48,272 nt of DNA from a virus. Below the pieces are notes generated by a model that saw only the letters and a list, made by a program, of their open reading frames with translations, made no database searches and was not told where the DNA came from. The position numbers were made by a program, and so were the translations under genes. The stretch lies in the IMG/VR virus record IMGVR_UViG_3300034104_006230, positions 1-48,272 of that record, one strand, 5' to 3'. Positions 8,256 through 16,462 of the stretch are shown here, in pieces (within the stretch, counting starts at the first letter, position 1; the number at the start of each line of letters is the position of its first letter).

Positions 8256-8969
8256 TTGATAAAATCGAAAAGTAAAACCGCTGTTTTAGAAGAAAGAAAA
8301 ACACCACATAAGCAAAGAATTAAGGAATTAATTAAAAGACCAAAAGAGAAATTTTTAACACAATCACAAGAAGAATACTGGAGGATATTAGGTGAAAACC
8401 AGATAACATTATGTTTTGGCCCGGCTGGGGTTGGTAAGTCTTATATAGCAATGAAAAGAGCTATTGATTTACTTTATGATGACGATAACAAATACGAAAA
8501 GATTATTATTGTTAGACCAGCTGTAGAAGCAGAAGAAAAATTAGGTTCACTTCCAGGTGGTTTAGAAGAAAAATTAGATCCATACATTTATCCATCATAT
8601 TATCTTTTAAATAAGATTATTGGAAAAGAGGCGAGAGAAAGAATGAAAGATGAGGGGTATATTGAAGTTGCTGCATTAGCTTATATGAGAGGATGGAACG
8701 TAGATAATACAATATTAGTTTTTGAGGAAGCACAAAACGCAACACCAGCACAAATAAAATTATTATTAACAAGAATTGGTTTTAATTCAAAGTTTTTTCT
8801 ATCTGGTGATTTAGAACAATCAGATAAATTCAAAGATAAAACTAAAACTGGTCTTTACGATGCAAAGAAAAGATTAGAAAATGTTAGAGGAATTGGAATT
8901 TTTGAATTTGGAAATGAAGACATCGTTAGAAACCCAATTATCGGCGAAATCTTGAAGAGATACGAGTAA
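8256..8969 (+). CDS. phoH: PhoH-like ATPase
   Basis: 237 residues of the PhoH/P-loop family, very common in phages. Walker A is FGPAGVGKS with Lys61; Walker B is ILVFEEAQN, followed by the family segment TPAQIKLLLTRIGFNSKFFLSGDLEQSD. PhoH proteins are ATPases related to the helicase half of PhoH2 and are linked to RNA metabolism; their phage role is unsettled. The start is assigned to TTG at 8256 because the next ATG codons fall at or after the P-loop; the preceding sequence is A-rich with no Shine-Dalgarno. The N-terminal 35 residues are basic. Confidence 0.9.
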   Translation: MIKSKSKTAVLEERKTPHKQRIKELIKRPKEKFLTQSQEEYWRILGENQITLCFGPAGVGKSYIAMKRAIDLLYDDDNKYEKIIIVRPAVEAEEKLGSLPGGLEEKLDPYIYPSYYLLNKIIGKEARERMKDEGYIEVAALAYMRGWNVDNTILVFEEAQNATPAQIKLLLTRIGFNSKFFLSGDLEQSDKFKDKTKTGLYDAKKRLENVRGIGIFEFGNEDIVRNPIIGEILKRYE

Positions 8970-9012
8970 TTACCCATTTACTTTATTAAATTTAAACCCT
9001 ATCTTTTGAAAT

Positions 9013-9654
9013 ATGAACATATATATTTCAATTGATGGGGTTTTACGTAATTTCATAAATCGATTTCATTATCATTATGAAAATGCATACATCGATGTTG
9101 ATGTAGAGGCGAGCGAAGATAAGTTTGATTACAAAGTAATCGAACCCATAACAAATCTAGATCTATCAGATCATTTTCTTTTTCAATCAAAAGAACAGAG
9201 AGACTTTTTTCAGTACATTGAATATCCAATGGAACTTTATGGACACTCTCCGGTGAGTTATAACAATGTCTATAACGAACTCAATAAATTTGTATATGAC
9301 TATAAAGACCATAATGTTACTATTGTTGGTCTAGACGAGTTAGGTAAAGCAAGACCTGCAACACTATTCTTTTTATCAAGAAGTGGATTCATGGTAAATA
9401 ATATCAAATTTATTCTAAGTAAAGATTTAGAAAAAGAATGGGAAAATGTTGATGTTTGGATAAGTGATTCAGAAAAAATATTACAACAAAAACCTAAAGA
9501 TAAAGAATTTATATTCTTTAAAACGCAATATAACCAACACTTTACTTATGAGAAAACAATCAATAAATTAAGTGATGTAACTTTTGATAATAATAATATA
9601 TTGATCGATACTAATAAAAATGAAAAATTAATAACTGATGGCGGAATTTTATAA
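9013..9654 (+). CDS. HAD-like protein with altered nucleophile motif
   Basis: 213 residues. The N-terminus reads IYISIDGVLRNF, matching HAD motif I (D-x-D-G-V) except that the nucleophile Asp is Ser6; Asp8 remains. The segment NVTIVGLDELGKARPATLFFLSRSGF could supply motif II/III and VDVWISDSEKIL resembles the late Asp-containing motif. Loss of the nucleophile makes phosphatase activity unlikely. Similar proteins with the same change occur, as I recall, in marine T4-like phages. It overlaps the next gene by 17 nt. Assignment to the HAD fold is moderately sure; function unknown. Confidence 0.55.
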   Translation: MNIYISIDGVLRNFINRFHYHYENAYIDVDVEASEDKFDYKVIEPITNLDLSDHFLFQSKEQRDFFQYIEYPMELYGHSPVSYNNVYNELNKFVYDYKDHNVTIVGLDELGKARPATLFFLSRSGFMVNNIKFILSKDLEKEWENVDVWISDSEKILQQKPKDKEFIFFKTQYNQHFTYEKTINKLSDVTFDNNNILIDTNKNEKLITDGGIL

Positions 9655-9922
9655 CAAAAACTATTACATCGATATCGATGGGATGATAGAAAAATGTCGA
9701 ACAGGTGGTACCCTTCAAGATGAAGAAGGTAAAGACGTTATGGAAATAAATGTTTTCAAATACGAACTTTTAAAAATGATGATAGATCGAGTTCTTGGTG
9801 AAATGGATGATATTGAAGATGATGATGTCCTTTCTTCATTTAAACCAAGTTCAAGTTCATTATCATTTAATCTTGCATTTAACACCCTAATTCAATACGG
9901 AATAATAAACGAAGAAATATAA
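9638..9922 (+). CDS. Hypothetical small protein with YIDIDG start
   Basis: 94 residues overlapping the upstream HAD-like gene by 17 nt and ending 4 nt before the next. Its N-terminus (YYIDIDGMIEKC) looks like HAD motif I with the Asp-x-Asp that the upstream gene has lost, but the rest is a short acidic helical domain (VLGEMDDIEDDDVL) too small for a HAD catalytic core. The resemblance may be chance. The C-terminus has a predicted helical pair. Function unknown. Confidence 0.6.
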   Translation: MAEFYNKNYYIDIDGMIEKCRTGGTLQDEEGKDVMEINVFKYELLKMMIDRVLGEMDDIEDDDVLSSFKPSSSSLSFNLAFNTLIQYGIINEEI

Positions 9923-9926
9923 AAAA

Positions 9927-10994
9927 ATGAGTGAAAAATTAAAAAACATCGAAAAACTACAAGACGCATTATTGAGGTTAGAAACAAAAGAAAATAAAAT
10001 CTATTTCTTATGTTACGATACCAGAGGCGCAGCTAAAGCTTCAGTTAAACACATATATGATATGGCGTTTTTCCTTAAAGAGGCTGGAATGGATAGTAAT
10101 ATATTGGTAGAAGACGCGAACTATGCTGGTGTGTCTAGCTGGTTAGATGAAAAATACAGTCAAATACCTGTTGTTTCAATTAAGGATAATAAAGTTGAAA
10201 TGTCTATTGATGATGTATTAGTAATACCTGAACAGTATTCTAACGTTTTACAACAATTATCTAACATTAGATGTACTAAAATTATGTTTGTACAACAGAA
10301 AGAATATATGTATGATTCATTACCAATCGGTAGTCGTTGGATAGATTATGGTATTGAAAAAATTATTACCACAACAAATGCTGCTAAAAAATACATAGCA
10401 GAATATTTTCCAGAATCGTTGGTGTTTGTTATACCACCGGTTATTGAGGATTATTTTACAAAATCAGAAAAATCTCAAAAACCATATATTGCGATTAGTG
10501 TAAGAGACCGTGTTAAACACAGAAAACTTATTTCTGAATTTTATTTAAAATACCCACAATTAAGATGGGTTACTTTTAAAGATATGGTACAAATGTCAAA
10601 TAAAGAATTTGCAGATTCATTAAAAGAATGTTTAGTATCATTATGGTTAGATGATGATAGTACTTTTGGTACTTTCCCATTAGAATCGATGAAATGTAAT
10701 GTACCAATTGTTGGTAAAATTCCATCAACAGAGCCTGATTGGTTAAGTGAAAATGGTATTTGGACATATGATGAAAATAAGTTAGTTGAATTACTAGGAA
10801 CATACACTTTAGCTTGGTTGGAGGGTGCTGGAATTACTGATGAAGTAAAAGACAAAATGAAAGAAACCTTAACACCATATGATAAAGAGATAACAAAAAA
10901 TAATGTTATTAACATATTTGAATCATTCAATTCAAAAAGAATTGAAACAATAACAAAAGCGTTGGAAAAATTAAAAGAAGAAGAAACAGTATGA
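9927..10994 (+). CDS. Glycosyltransferase-like protein (GT-B, GT4-like)
   Basis: 355 residues. The first half has a Rossmann-like start (KIYFLCYDTRGAAKASVKHIYDMAFFLKEAG, seen as short matching pieces) and a central strand-loop with IIPP-type VFVIPPVIEDYF. The second half contains FGTFPLESMKCNVPIVG, the typical E-x-x-x-x-x-x-x-E-like donor region of GT4 enzymes (Glu in PLESMK, then P-I-V-G). It overlaps the next gene by 4 nt (ATGA), implying translational coupling with a GT2-like partner. Probably modifies a glycan together with it; acceptor unknown. Confidence 0.7.
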   Translation: MSEKLKNIEKLQDALLRLETKENKIYFLCYDTRGAAKASVKHIYDMAFFLKEAGMDSNILVEDANYAGVSSWLDEKYSQIPVVSIKDNKVEMSIDDVLVIPEQYSNVLQQLSNIRCTKIMFVQQKEYMYDSLPIGSRWIDYGIEKIITTTNAAKKYIAEYFPESLVFVIPPVIEDYFTKSEKSQKPYIAISVRDRVKHRKLISEFYLKYPQLRWVTFKDMVQMSNKEFADSLKECLVSLWLDDDSTFGTFPLESMKCNVPIVGKIPSTEPDWLSENGIWTYDENKLVELLGTYTLAWLEGAGITDEVKDKMKETLTPYDKEITKNNVINIFESFNSKRIETITKALEKLKEEETV

Positions 10995-11776
10995 AAAATA
11001 TCACAGTAATATTACCCGTTCACAAAATCGATGAAGATTATAAAGACATGTTGCAATACTCTGTCGAATCAGTTAAACAATTTTACAATGATGTAAAATT
11101 ATTAGTTGTAGCACCAAATAGTTTAAAAAACGATCTAAGTAAAATTGATTTAGGTCAAAAACTAGAAATTAGTTATCACTACCATACCAGTGATACTGAT
11201 TTTTGTTCACAAATAAATGAAGGTGCAAAAATATGTGAAACAGAATGGTTTTCAATTCTTGAAATTGATGACGAATACCAAAAAGTTTGGTTACCTAGTT
11301 TAAATCAATATATGATAGAAAATCCGGAAGCAGAAGTTTTCTTACCTATTGTAAAAGATATCGACGAAAAGGGAAATTTCACAAATTTCACAAATGAATC
11401 TGTTTGGGCGTATGGATTTTCTGAAGTTCAAGGAGAATTGGATAATGAAGTGTTATTAGAATATCAAAGTTACCAAATAAGTGGTGGTCTTTATAAAACT
11501 AAGAAATTTTTAGAAGTTGGTGGTCTAAAGTCAAATATAAAATTAACATTTGGTTACGAACTTTTATTAAGATTAACGCATAATGGTTCAAAAATTGTTG
11601 TAATTCCTAGACTTGGTTATAGACATGTCAATTTAAGAGAAGATTCTCTTTTTTGGAAATATAAAAATGATGATACATTGAAATTGGGTGAAAAGGAAGC
11701 TAAATTTTGGATCGACACCGCAAAAAAAGAATTTTTCTTCACAAATAAACGAGAAGTAAATTATAATGAAAATTAA
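10991..11776 (+). CDS. Glycosyltransferase family 2-like (GT-A)
   Basis: 261 residues starting MKNITVILPVHK, the usual GT2 opening strand. It has a nucleotide-binding region, a DxD-like metal site in SILEIDDEYQK, and a later ISGGLYKTKKFLEVGGL segment typical of the acceptor region of GT2 enzymes. It is translationally coupled to the preceding GT-B gene (ATGA overlap) and to the sigma-like gene after it (TAATG overlap). It likely acts with its neighbour on one glycan. Sugar and acceptor cannot be read from the sequence. Confidence 0.8.
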   Translation: MKNITVILPVHKIDEDYKDMLQYSVESVKQFYNDVKLLVVAPNSLKNDLSKIDLGQKLEISYHYHTSDTDFCSQINEGAKICETEWFSILEIDDEYQKVWLPSLNQYMIENPEAEVFLPIVKDIDEKGNFTNFTNESVWAYGFSEVQGELDNEVLLEYQSYQISGGLYKTKKFLEVGGLKSNIKLTFGYELLLRLTHNGSKIVVIPRLGYRHVNLREDSLFWKYKNDDTLKLGEKEAKFWIDTAKKEFFFTNKREVNYNEN

Positions 11777-12474
11777 TGCCAAGAAAACGAACCCAAAAAG
11801 TTTATTTTGGGGAGGATCAAGAAAAGGCGGTAGTTAGATACTTAGAAAGTTCAGACGAAGCAGAAAGAAACAAGATATTCAACGAATATTTACGAGAACC
11901 CCTAGTAATAATGGTAGAAAGTATTATAAGAAGATATAAGCTTTACCGAAAAGATTTTGAATTTGAGGATTTACACACAGATACAATGTCTTTTTTGATT
12001 ACTAAAATTAATAAATTTGATCACACAAAAAACCATAAAGCTTATTCATACTTTGGAACCATATGTAAGAATTACTTAATGGGGGCTATTCAAAAAGATA
12101 CTAAAGAGACAAATAGAAGTATTTCATATGAAGATATATCAGAAGACATTGAAAGTAGGTTAGACTTTTCGTACACAATAGATGATTATCATGTTGATTA
12201 CTCTAACGTTATTATAACGCTTACAAACAAATTAGAAGACTTTGTTGAAACAGAAGAATTAACAGACAATGAGAAGAAATTAGGGTATGCCCTCTTAGAG
12301 ATTTTTAGCAACTTTGACTCAATTTTTCAAATAGGTGATGGAAACAAGTTTAATAAAAATCTAATATTACTATCATTAAGAGAAATGACCTCGTTATCCA
12401 CTAAAGAAATACGTGTATCATTAAAAAGATATAAGACATTATATGATGGGATATTAGGGGGATTTTTAGAATAA
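11776..12474 (+). CDS. gp55: Late-transcription sigma factor, gp55-like
   Basis: 232 residues resembling T4 gp55, the small sigma-70-family factor that directs host RNA polymerase to late promoters. The region KAYSYFGTICKNYLMGAIQKD (as short blocks) with the preceding FDHTKNH matches sigma region 2, the core-binding and -10 recognition helices; the acidic segment before it and the C-terminal helices LSLREMTSLSTKEIRVSLKRYK are consistent with a reduced sigma-like tail. There is no complete region 4. It overlaps the GT2 gene by 1 nt. Candidate targets are the TATTTATA sites found across the window. Confidence 0.75.
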   Translation: MPRKRTQKVYFGEDQEKAVVRYLESSDEAERNKIFNEYLREPLVIMVESIIRRYKLYRKDFEFEDLHTDTMSFLITKINKFDHTKNHKAYSYFGTICKNYLMGAIQKDTKETNRSISYEDISEDIESRLDFSYTIDDYHVDYSNVIITLTNKLEDFVETEELTDNEKKLGYALLEIFSNFDSIFQIGDGNKFNKNLILLSLREMTSLSTKEIRVSLKRYKTLYDGILGGFLE

Positions 12475-12477
12475 ATC

Positions 12478-12485
12478 TATTTATT
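12478..12485 (+). promoter_or_regulatory. Candidate late promoter TATTTATT
   Basis: TATTTATT ends 4 nt before the ATG at 12490, at the head of the tail/baseplate gene run. Confidence 0.4.
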
Positions 12486-12489
12486 ATTT

Positions 12490-12858
12490 ATGAGACCACC
12501 AAGAAAAACATTATCATTAGACACCGACTCAGCTCTGGCGCTAATGCAAGAAATCTACCATGATATTGTAGAACAGAAAAACACGGCTACATTAATAATG
12601 AAAAAGATGCTTTCTTTTATGAAAGAATCTGAAGATATGTCAGTAATTGGACCAGTAATTAAGGAACAACAAAAGATCCTTAACGAGTGTACTGAAAAGA
12701 AAATATCACTGGTTAAAATACAAAATGCTTTAATTCAGAAAGGTGCTACATCAGATAAATTTGCACCAGGTAAGTTGACACTAACAGATGAAGACAGAGA
12801 ATTGTTAGAAAAGCTTATGGATGATGATAAAGATAAAGGACAAAAATTCGAATTGTAA
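12490..12858 (+). CDS. Hypothetical helical protein
   Basis: 122 residues, almost entirely helical, with heptad-like spacing between residues 15 and 90 and an acidic C-terminus (EKLMDDDKDKG). No motif, cysteine or membrane segment. It overlaps the following large gene by 1 nt (TAATG), so it is likely translated with it and may be a partner or chaperone for that protein. Small helical genes next to large tail genes are common in T4-like phages, but nothing here names a function. Confidence 0.6.
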   Translation: MRPPRKTLSLDTDSALALMQEIYHDIVEQKNTATLIMKKMLSFMKESEDMSVIGPVIKEQQKILNECTEKKISLVKIQNALIQKGATSDKFAPGKLTLTDEDRELLEKLMDDDKDKGQKFEL

Positions 12859-14753
12859 TGTACGATTTAAAAGAAAAACAAGCTCAGGTTAAATCAAAGC
12901 TTAAAGCCATCCAAATTGCTAATAACTTAAAAACAAGTGGGGTGGAAAAATTAGGTCAATTTGATGATACTATTGAAAATCTACAAAAACAACTTGGTAG
13001 TACTATTGATGGGTTTGGTGACAAACTCAAACAAAAACTACCTAACACTGAGAATTTATTTGAAAAAATAACAAAAGATTTAGAAGGAATCTTACCTAAG
13101 AAAAATAACGAAAGTTTATTAAGAACAACAACAAGAGACGCAGTTAGACGCACATCAGCACTTATTAAACCAATTTTTCTAAGTAATATTAGAAAATTAT
13201 TTTTTGCGAACGATAGTGATTTTGGTTGCGGTAAACAAACTTTAATGCCATATAGTGGATTAACTATTTCACCAAAAGAATTCGACCCACTTGATATTTT
13301 ACAAACTAGTCCTTTCGATAATTTAGGTAAAATTTCTTATGAAGGACAACAGTTTAGTAATAAAATAAAAATGAATAGGGTTTTTTATGATACATTTACC
13401 ACTAGTCCATATAACTTTGTTTCGGAAGATGAAACAGAGTTATTTGAAATGAATTGGAATTCAGGTATTCAAAAATTTCAAATAACTGGTATAGATACAA
13501 CTACAGTAACTGTTGATAAATTCATAACTAATTATTATGAATCAATAGAATTCCCTAGTTTAACCGACGTTGTTAAAAATACATTTAATTTTATTATACC
13601 GGTTGGTGATATTGTAACTGTAACCCCTGGTGGGAAAAGTAATCCAGCATTTGATTCCGCATTAAATAAACTAATGAAAACAATAGATAAAATTACGGGA
13701 TATTGTGGAGACCCAGTTTCAGACTTAAAACAAAATCCAACAGATCAGTTTTCAGAAAGAGAAGTTGATGTTTCAACATTCTTTGATTTTGATGAAGTTG
13801 AAGGTATTGATTTAGATGATGAAAGTAGAAGATTAAATAAAGTATTAAGATTTACAGATTGTAATAATTTTGATATTCCAATGAATCAAAAAATCGTTGA
13901 GGATTTTGCATTTTACGCATCAACCAAAAATGAAGTCGAGGTTTTTAAAGCGTTTGATAATGCTTTAACTAAAACAGCTAAAGATGCTGCTAGTAAAAAT
14001 TTATCAATCCCATTTCCTAATTTTTTACTTAATTTAAATTTAAACTCTTTAAAGAATTTACCTAAAGCATTACTTTCAGTAGTAATAACACCTAAATTCT
14101 TATTTCCAATTGTAGTTTTATGGAAAATGCTTAAAGAAGCTTCCGTTAACGCGTTTATTAGTGTTAAAACAATTATGAAAAATATTTCAAAATTCTTACA
14201 CAACACATTAAAAGATATATGGAATAAATTCTTAGAGATATTCTGGAAATTAATTAAACCACAAATTTTATTAATAATTAAAGATCTTATTAAGAGAATC
14301 ACAAAAAATTCTAAATCAAGATTAAAAACTATTATTCTTGCTTTAATAGATATATTAAGTATGATTATACCATTTGTTGGTATCAAAAGTTGTGAAGATT
14401 TCTACAACGCAATATTACAAGTATTAAATCTAATAAGGGTTGGTGTTAGTCAAAAAATTAATGGGTTATTATTACAATTAAGTAAGAGATTACCAGGGTA
14501 TAGTGAAGATAGGGCAATAGCAAATGCTGCACAATTATTAGAAGCAAATGGTATACCAACAGGTGATCTTTTTGGTCAAGAAAATAATGTTATGTCATTT
14601 GTTTCATCTATTTTAAAAGGGCATCAAAAAGAAATGGATGAGAATTCATTTGTACAAGTTAGCTTAGATTATGCTCAAATACCGGTAGCACCATTAGGCG
14701 GCGCCGCAATAATACCTCCAGGGTTATTAAAAGCACATGGTAAATTAACATAA
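12858..14753 (+). CDS. Large putative tail/baseplate protein with hydrophobic helices
   Basis: 631 residues. Residues 1-80 are helical and charged; about 130-290 appear beta-rich; about 395-545 contain several long hydrophobic or amphipathic helices (FLFPIVVLWKMLKEA, ILLIIKDLIKRI, IILALIDILSMIIPFVGI); the end is Gly/Pro-rich. Such hydrophobic helices occur in tape-measure and in membrane-penetrating tail proteins, but at 631 residues it is short for a tape measure in a T4-size tail. It lies between a small helical gene and the gp5-like hub gene, so a baseplate or tail-tip role is the best guess. Confidence 0.5.
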   Translation: MYDLKEKQAQVKSKLKAIQIANNLKTSGVEKLGQFDDTIENLQKQLGSTIDGFGDKLKQKLPNTENLFEKITKDLEGILPKKNNESLLRTTTRDAVRRTSALIKPIFLSNIRKLFFANDSDFGCGKQTLMPYSGLTISPKEFDPLDILQTSPFDNLGKISYEGQQFSNKIKMNRVFYDTFTTSPYNFVSEDETELFEMNWNSGIQKFQITGIDTTTVTVDKFITNYYESIEFPSLTDVVKNTFNFIIPVGDIVTVTPGGKSNPAFDSALNKLMKTIDKITGYCGDPVSDLKQNPTDQFSEREVDVSTFFDFDEVEGIDLDDESRRLNKVLRFTDCNNFDIPMNQKIVEDFAFYASTKNEVEVFKAFDNALTKTAKDAASKNLSIPFPNFLLNLNLNSLKNLPKALLSVVITPKFLFPIVVLWKMLKEASVNAFISVKTIMKNISKFLHNTLKDIWNKFLEIFWKLIKPQILLIIKDLIKRITKNSKSRLKTIILALIDILSMIIPFVGIKSCEDFYNAILQVLNLIRVGVSQKINGLLLQLSKRLPGYSEDRAIANAAQLLEANGIPTGDLFGQENNVMSFVSSILKGHQKEMDENSFVQVSLDYAQIPVAPLGGAAIIPPGLLKAHGKLT

Positions 14754-14754
14754 T

Positions 14755-14952
14755 ATGGATAAAGAAAAGTATATTGAAATTGCAACTGATTATGAAAATA
14801 GAAGCAATAAAGAACTAGTAGAAGCTAGAGATTTTTTTATTGGTGAATTTGATGAATTAAAAATGGTAATAATAGACTTAACTAGAAAATTAGAAGCGGT
14901 AGAAACATTATATAATAAAATTAACAGCGAATTAAACAAAAGGTATAAATGA
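14755..14952 (+). CDS. Small coiled-coil protein
   Basis: 65 residues, one continuous charged helix with heptad-like Leu/Ile spacing (LKMVIIDLTRKLEAVETLYNK in part). It overlaps the next gene's start by 4 nt (ATGA), implying coupled translation with the gp5-like hub protein. No enzymatic motif. It could be a small hub or assembly partner. Function unknown. Confidence 0.55.
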   Translation: MDKEKYIEIATDYENRSNKELVEARDFFIGEFDELKMVIIDLTRKLEAVETLYNKINSELNKRYK

Positions 14953-16439
14953 AAATAATTGATATTGGTATTTGTATTGATAACAAAGATCCTAGAGGCT
15001 TTGGTAGAATTAGAGCTAGAAACTCTGAAGAACAAGATAGTACTAGAGCAAATGCAATACCTATTTGGGAACAATGGACCAAAGATGATCCATTTGTATA
15101 TTCACCATTTATACCAAATCACATTAATGTTATACCACAAAATGAACAAGCGGTAAAAATTATTAGATATGACGATAGTAAAGGATTACAAAACCAAGAA
15201 TATATTGCTGGTCCATTTACAACACCACATAACTTCACATATCAAAATGAATTATCACAATTAACCGAAACATCATTAGGACAAAGAGGTGAAAAAACAC
15301 CAGCAATAAAATCATTTACTGGTGAAAGAAAGATTTTTGATGATGGGTACCTAAGGCCAGAATCTGTTGGTAGTTTACCAAAAATAGAAGATATAGGAAT
15401 AAACGGTAATTACGGTTCAGATATTATCTTAACAGAACATGGGGTACAATTAAGAGCTGGTATTTTGGTTCATAAAAACAATGCAACCAAAAAACAAAAA
15501 GAAGACTTGGAAGCATATCCAATGTATTCACAACAACATTCTAAACTATCTTTAAAAAAGTTTCCAAGTACTAAAAAATTAGACAGACAAATAATTGAGG
15601 AAACAACAATTCCTAGTATAGATATAAAACATGTTTTTGAATATGATGTGGACAGTTTAGTTTCAGCAACAACAATTACATATACATTATATAGAATTGA
15701 AAGAAATGAGGGTGATAAATACAAATCTGATGTTTTTAGTATTAATACTGAATTAGGCAGCGAAACAACTAAGCTTATACATAGTGAAACTGTTAACCTT
15801 TCTCCAGGGACAAACGATGTTAAATTACAAGAAGCGTACGTTCAAATTAGAGACTTTATATCTAAATTAGACACTGATAAAATGATCAATATAGTACCCG
15901 GATTAAATGACGAGTATGCTCACCCATTTTATTTTAGACCTAAAAACACTTTAAGAGCAAAACCAAATTCAAATTCATTTTTACAAAATATAACACATTT
16001 AGATAAAACAAATGGTTTTGGGTTTTTATATAGTGAAAGTTCCCCAGACGTACAACCTGTAGTAAAAAAAGTTGAAAGACCTTACTTAAAAAAAGTTAGT
16101 GAAAAGGATCAAACCTTTGCTGCATTAACAGCTGATAAAATTTTATATTTATCGACAAGTTCATTGGGCGCCGATGGTAAACAAATACCATTTCCGGGAT
16201 TAGATAAGTATGAATATAGTGAAGAAGATTATATTATGAGAATAATGCCAAATACCTTTTCAATGGTTAGAGGCGAAAAATTAATAGAGACACTTGAATT
16301 AATTACATTAATACTATTAAATCACGTACACGGAATAGTAACCCCACCAAAATATTCCCAGTCTGTAATCGATGAACTCAGAAAACAAATATCAAGAGCA
16401 AAATTAGATATGATCAATAGTTCGATTAGAATAAATTAA
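14949..16439 (+). CDS. Baseplate hub OB-fold protein, gp5-like
   Basis: 496 residues. The first 90 residues match the OB-fold of gp5/VgrG-type baseplate proteins: a leading strand IIDIGICIDNKDPRGFGRIRAR, given here as the key D-P-x-x-x-G-R-I-R core, then IPIWEQW, and IPNHINVIPQNEQAVKII as the strand that closes the barrel. No lysozyme domain is seen, so it would be a hub without peptidoglycan-cleaving activity. The remainder contains beta-rich and linker regions and ends with a helix. Position after putative tail genes supports a baseplate role. Function by OB-fold resemblance only. Confidence 0.6.
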   Translation: MKIIDIGICIDNKDPRGFGRIRARNSEEQDSTRANAIPIWEQWTKDDPFVYSPFIPNHINVIPQNEQAVKIIRYDDSKGLQNQEYIAGPFTTPHNFTYQNELSQLTETSLGQRGEKTPAIKSFTGERKIFDDGYLRPESVGSLPKIEDIGINGNYGSDIILTEHGVQLRAGILVHKNNATKKQKEDLEAYPMYSQQHSKLSLKKFPSTKKLDRQIIEETTIPSIDIKHVFEYDVDSLVSATTITYTLYRIERNEGDKYKSDVFSINTELGSETTKLIHSETVNLSPGTNDVKLQEAYVQIRDFISKLDTDKMINIVPGLNDEYAHPFYFRPKNTLRAKPNSNSFLQNITHLDKTNGFGFLYSESSPDVQPVVKKVERPYLKKVSEKDQTFAALTADKILYLSTSSLGADGKQIPFPGLDKYEYSEEDYIMRIMPNTFSMVRGEKLIETLELITLILLNHVHGIVTPPKYSQSVIDELRKQISRAKLDMINSSIRIN

Positions 16440-16444
16440 TATGA

Positions 16445-16452
16445 TATTTATT
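16445..16452 (+). promoter_or_regulatory. Candidate late promoter TATTTATT
   Basis: TATTTATT ends 10 nt before the ATG at 16463. Confidence 0.35.
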
Positions 16453-16462
16453 AAATAAAAAG

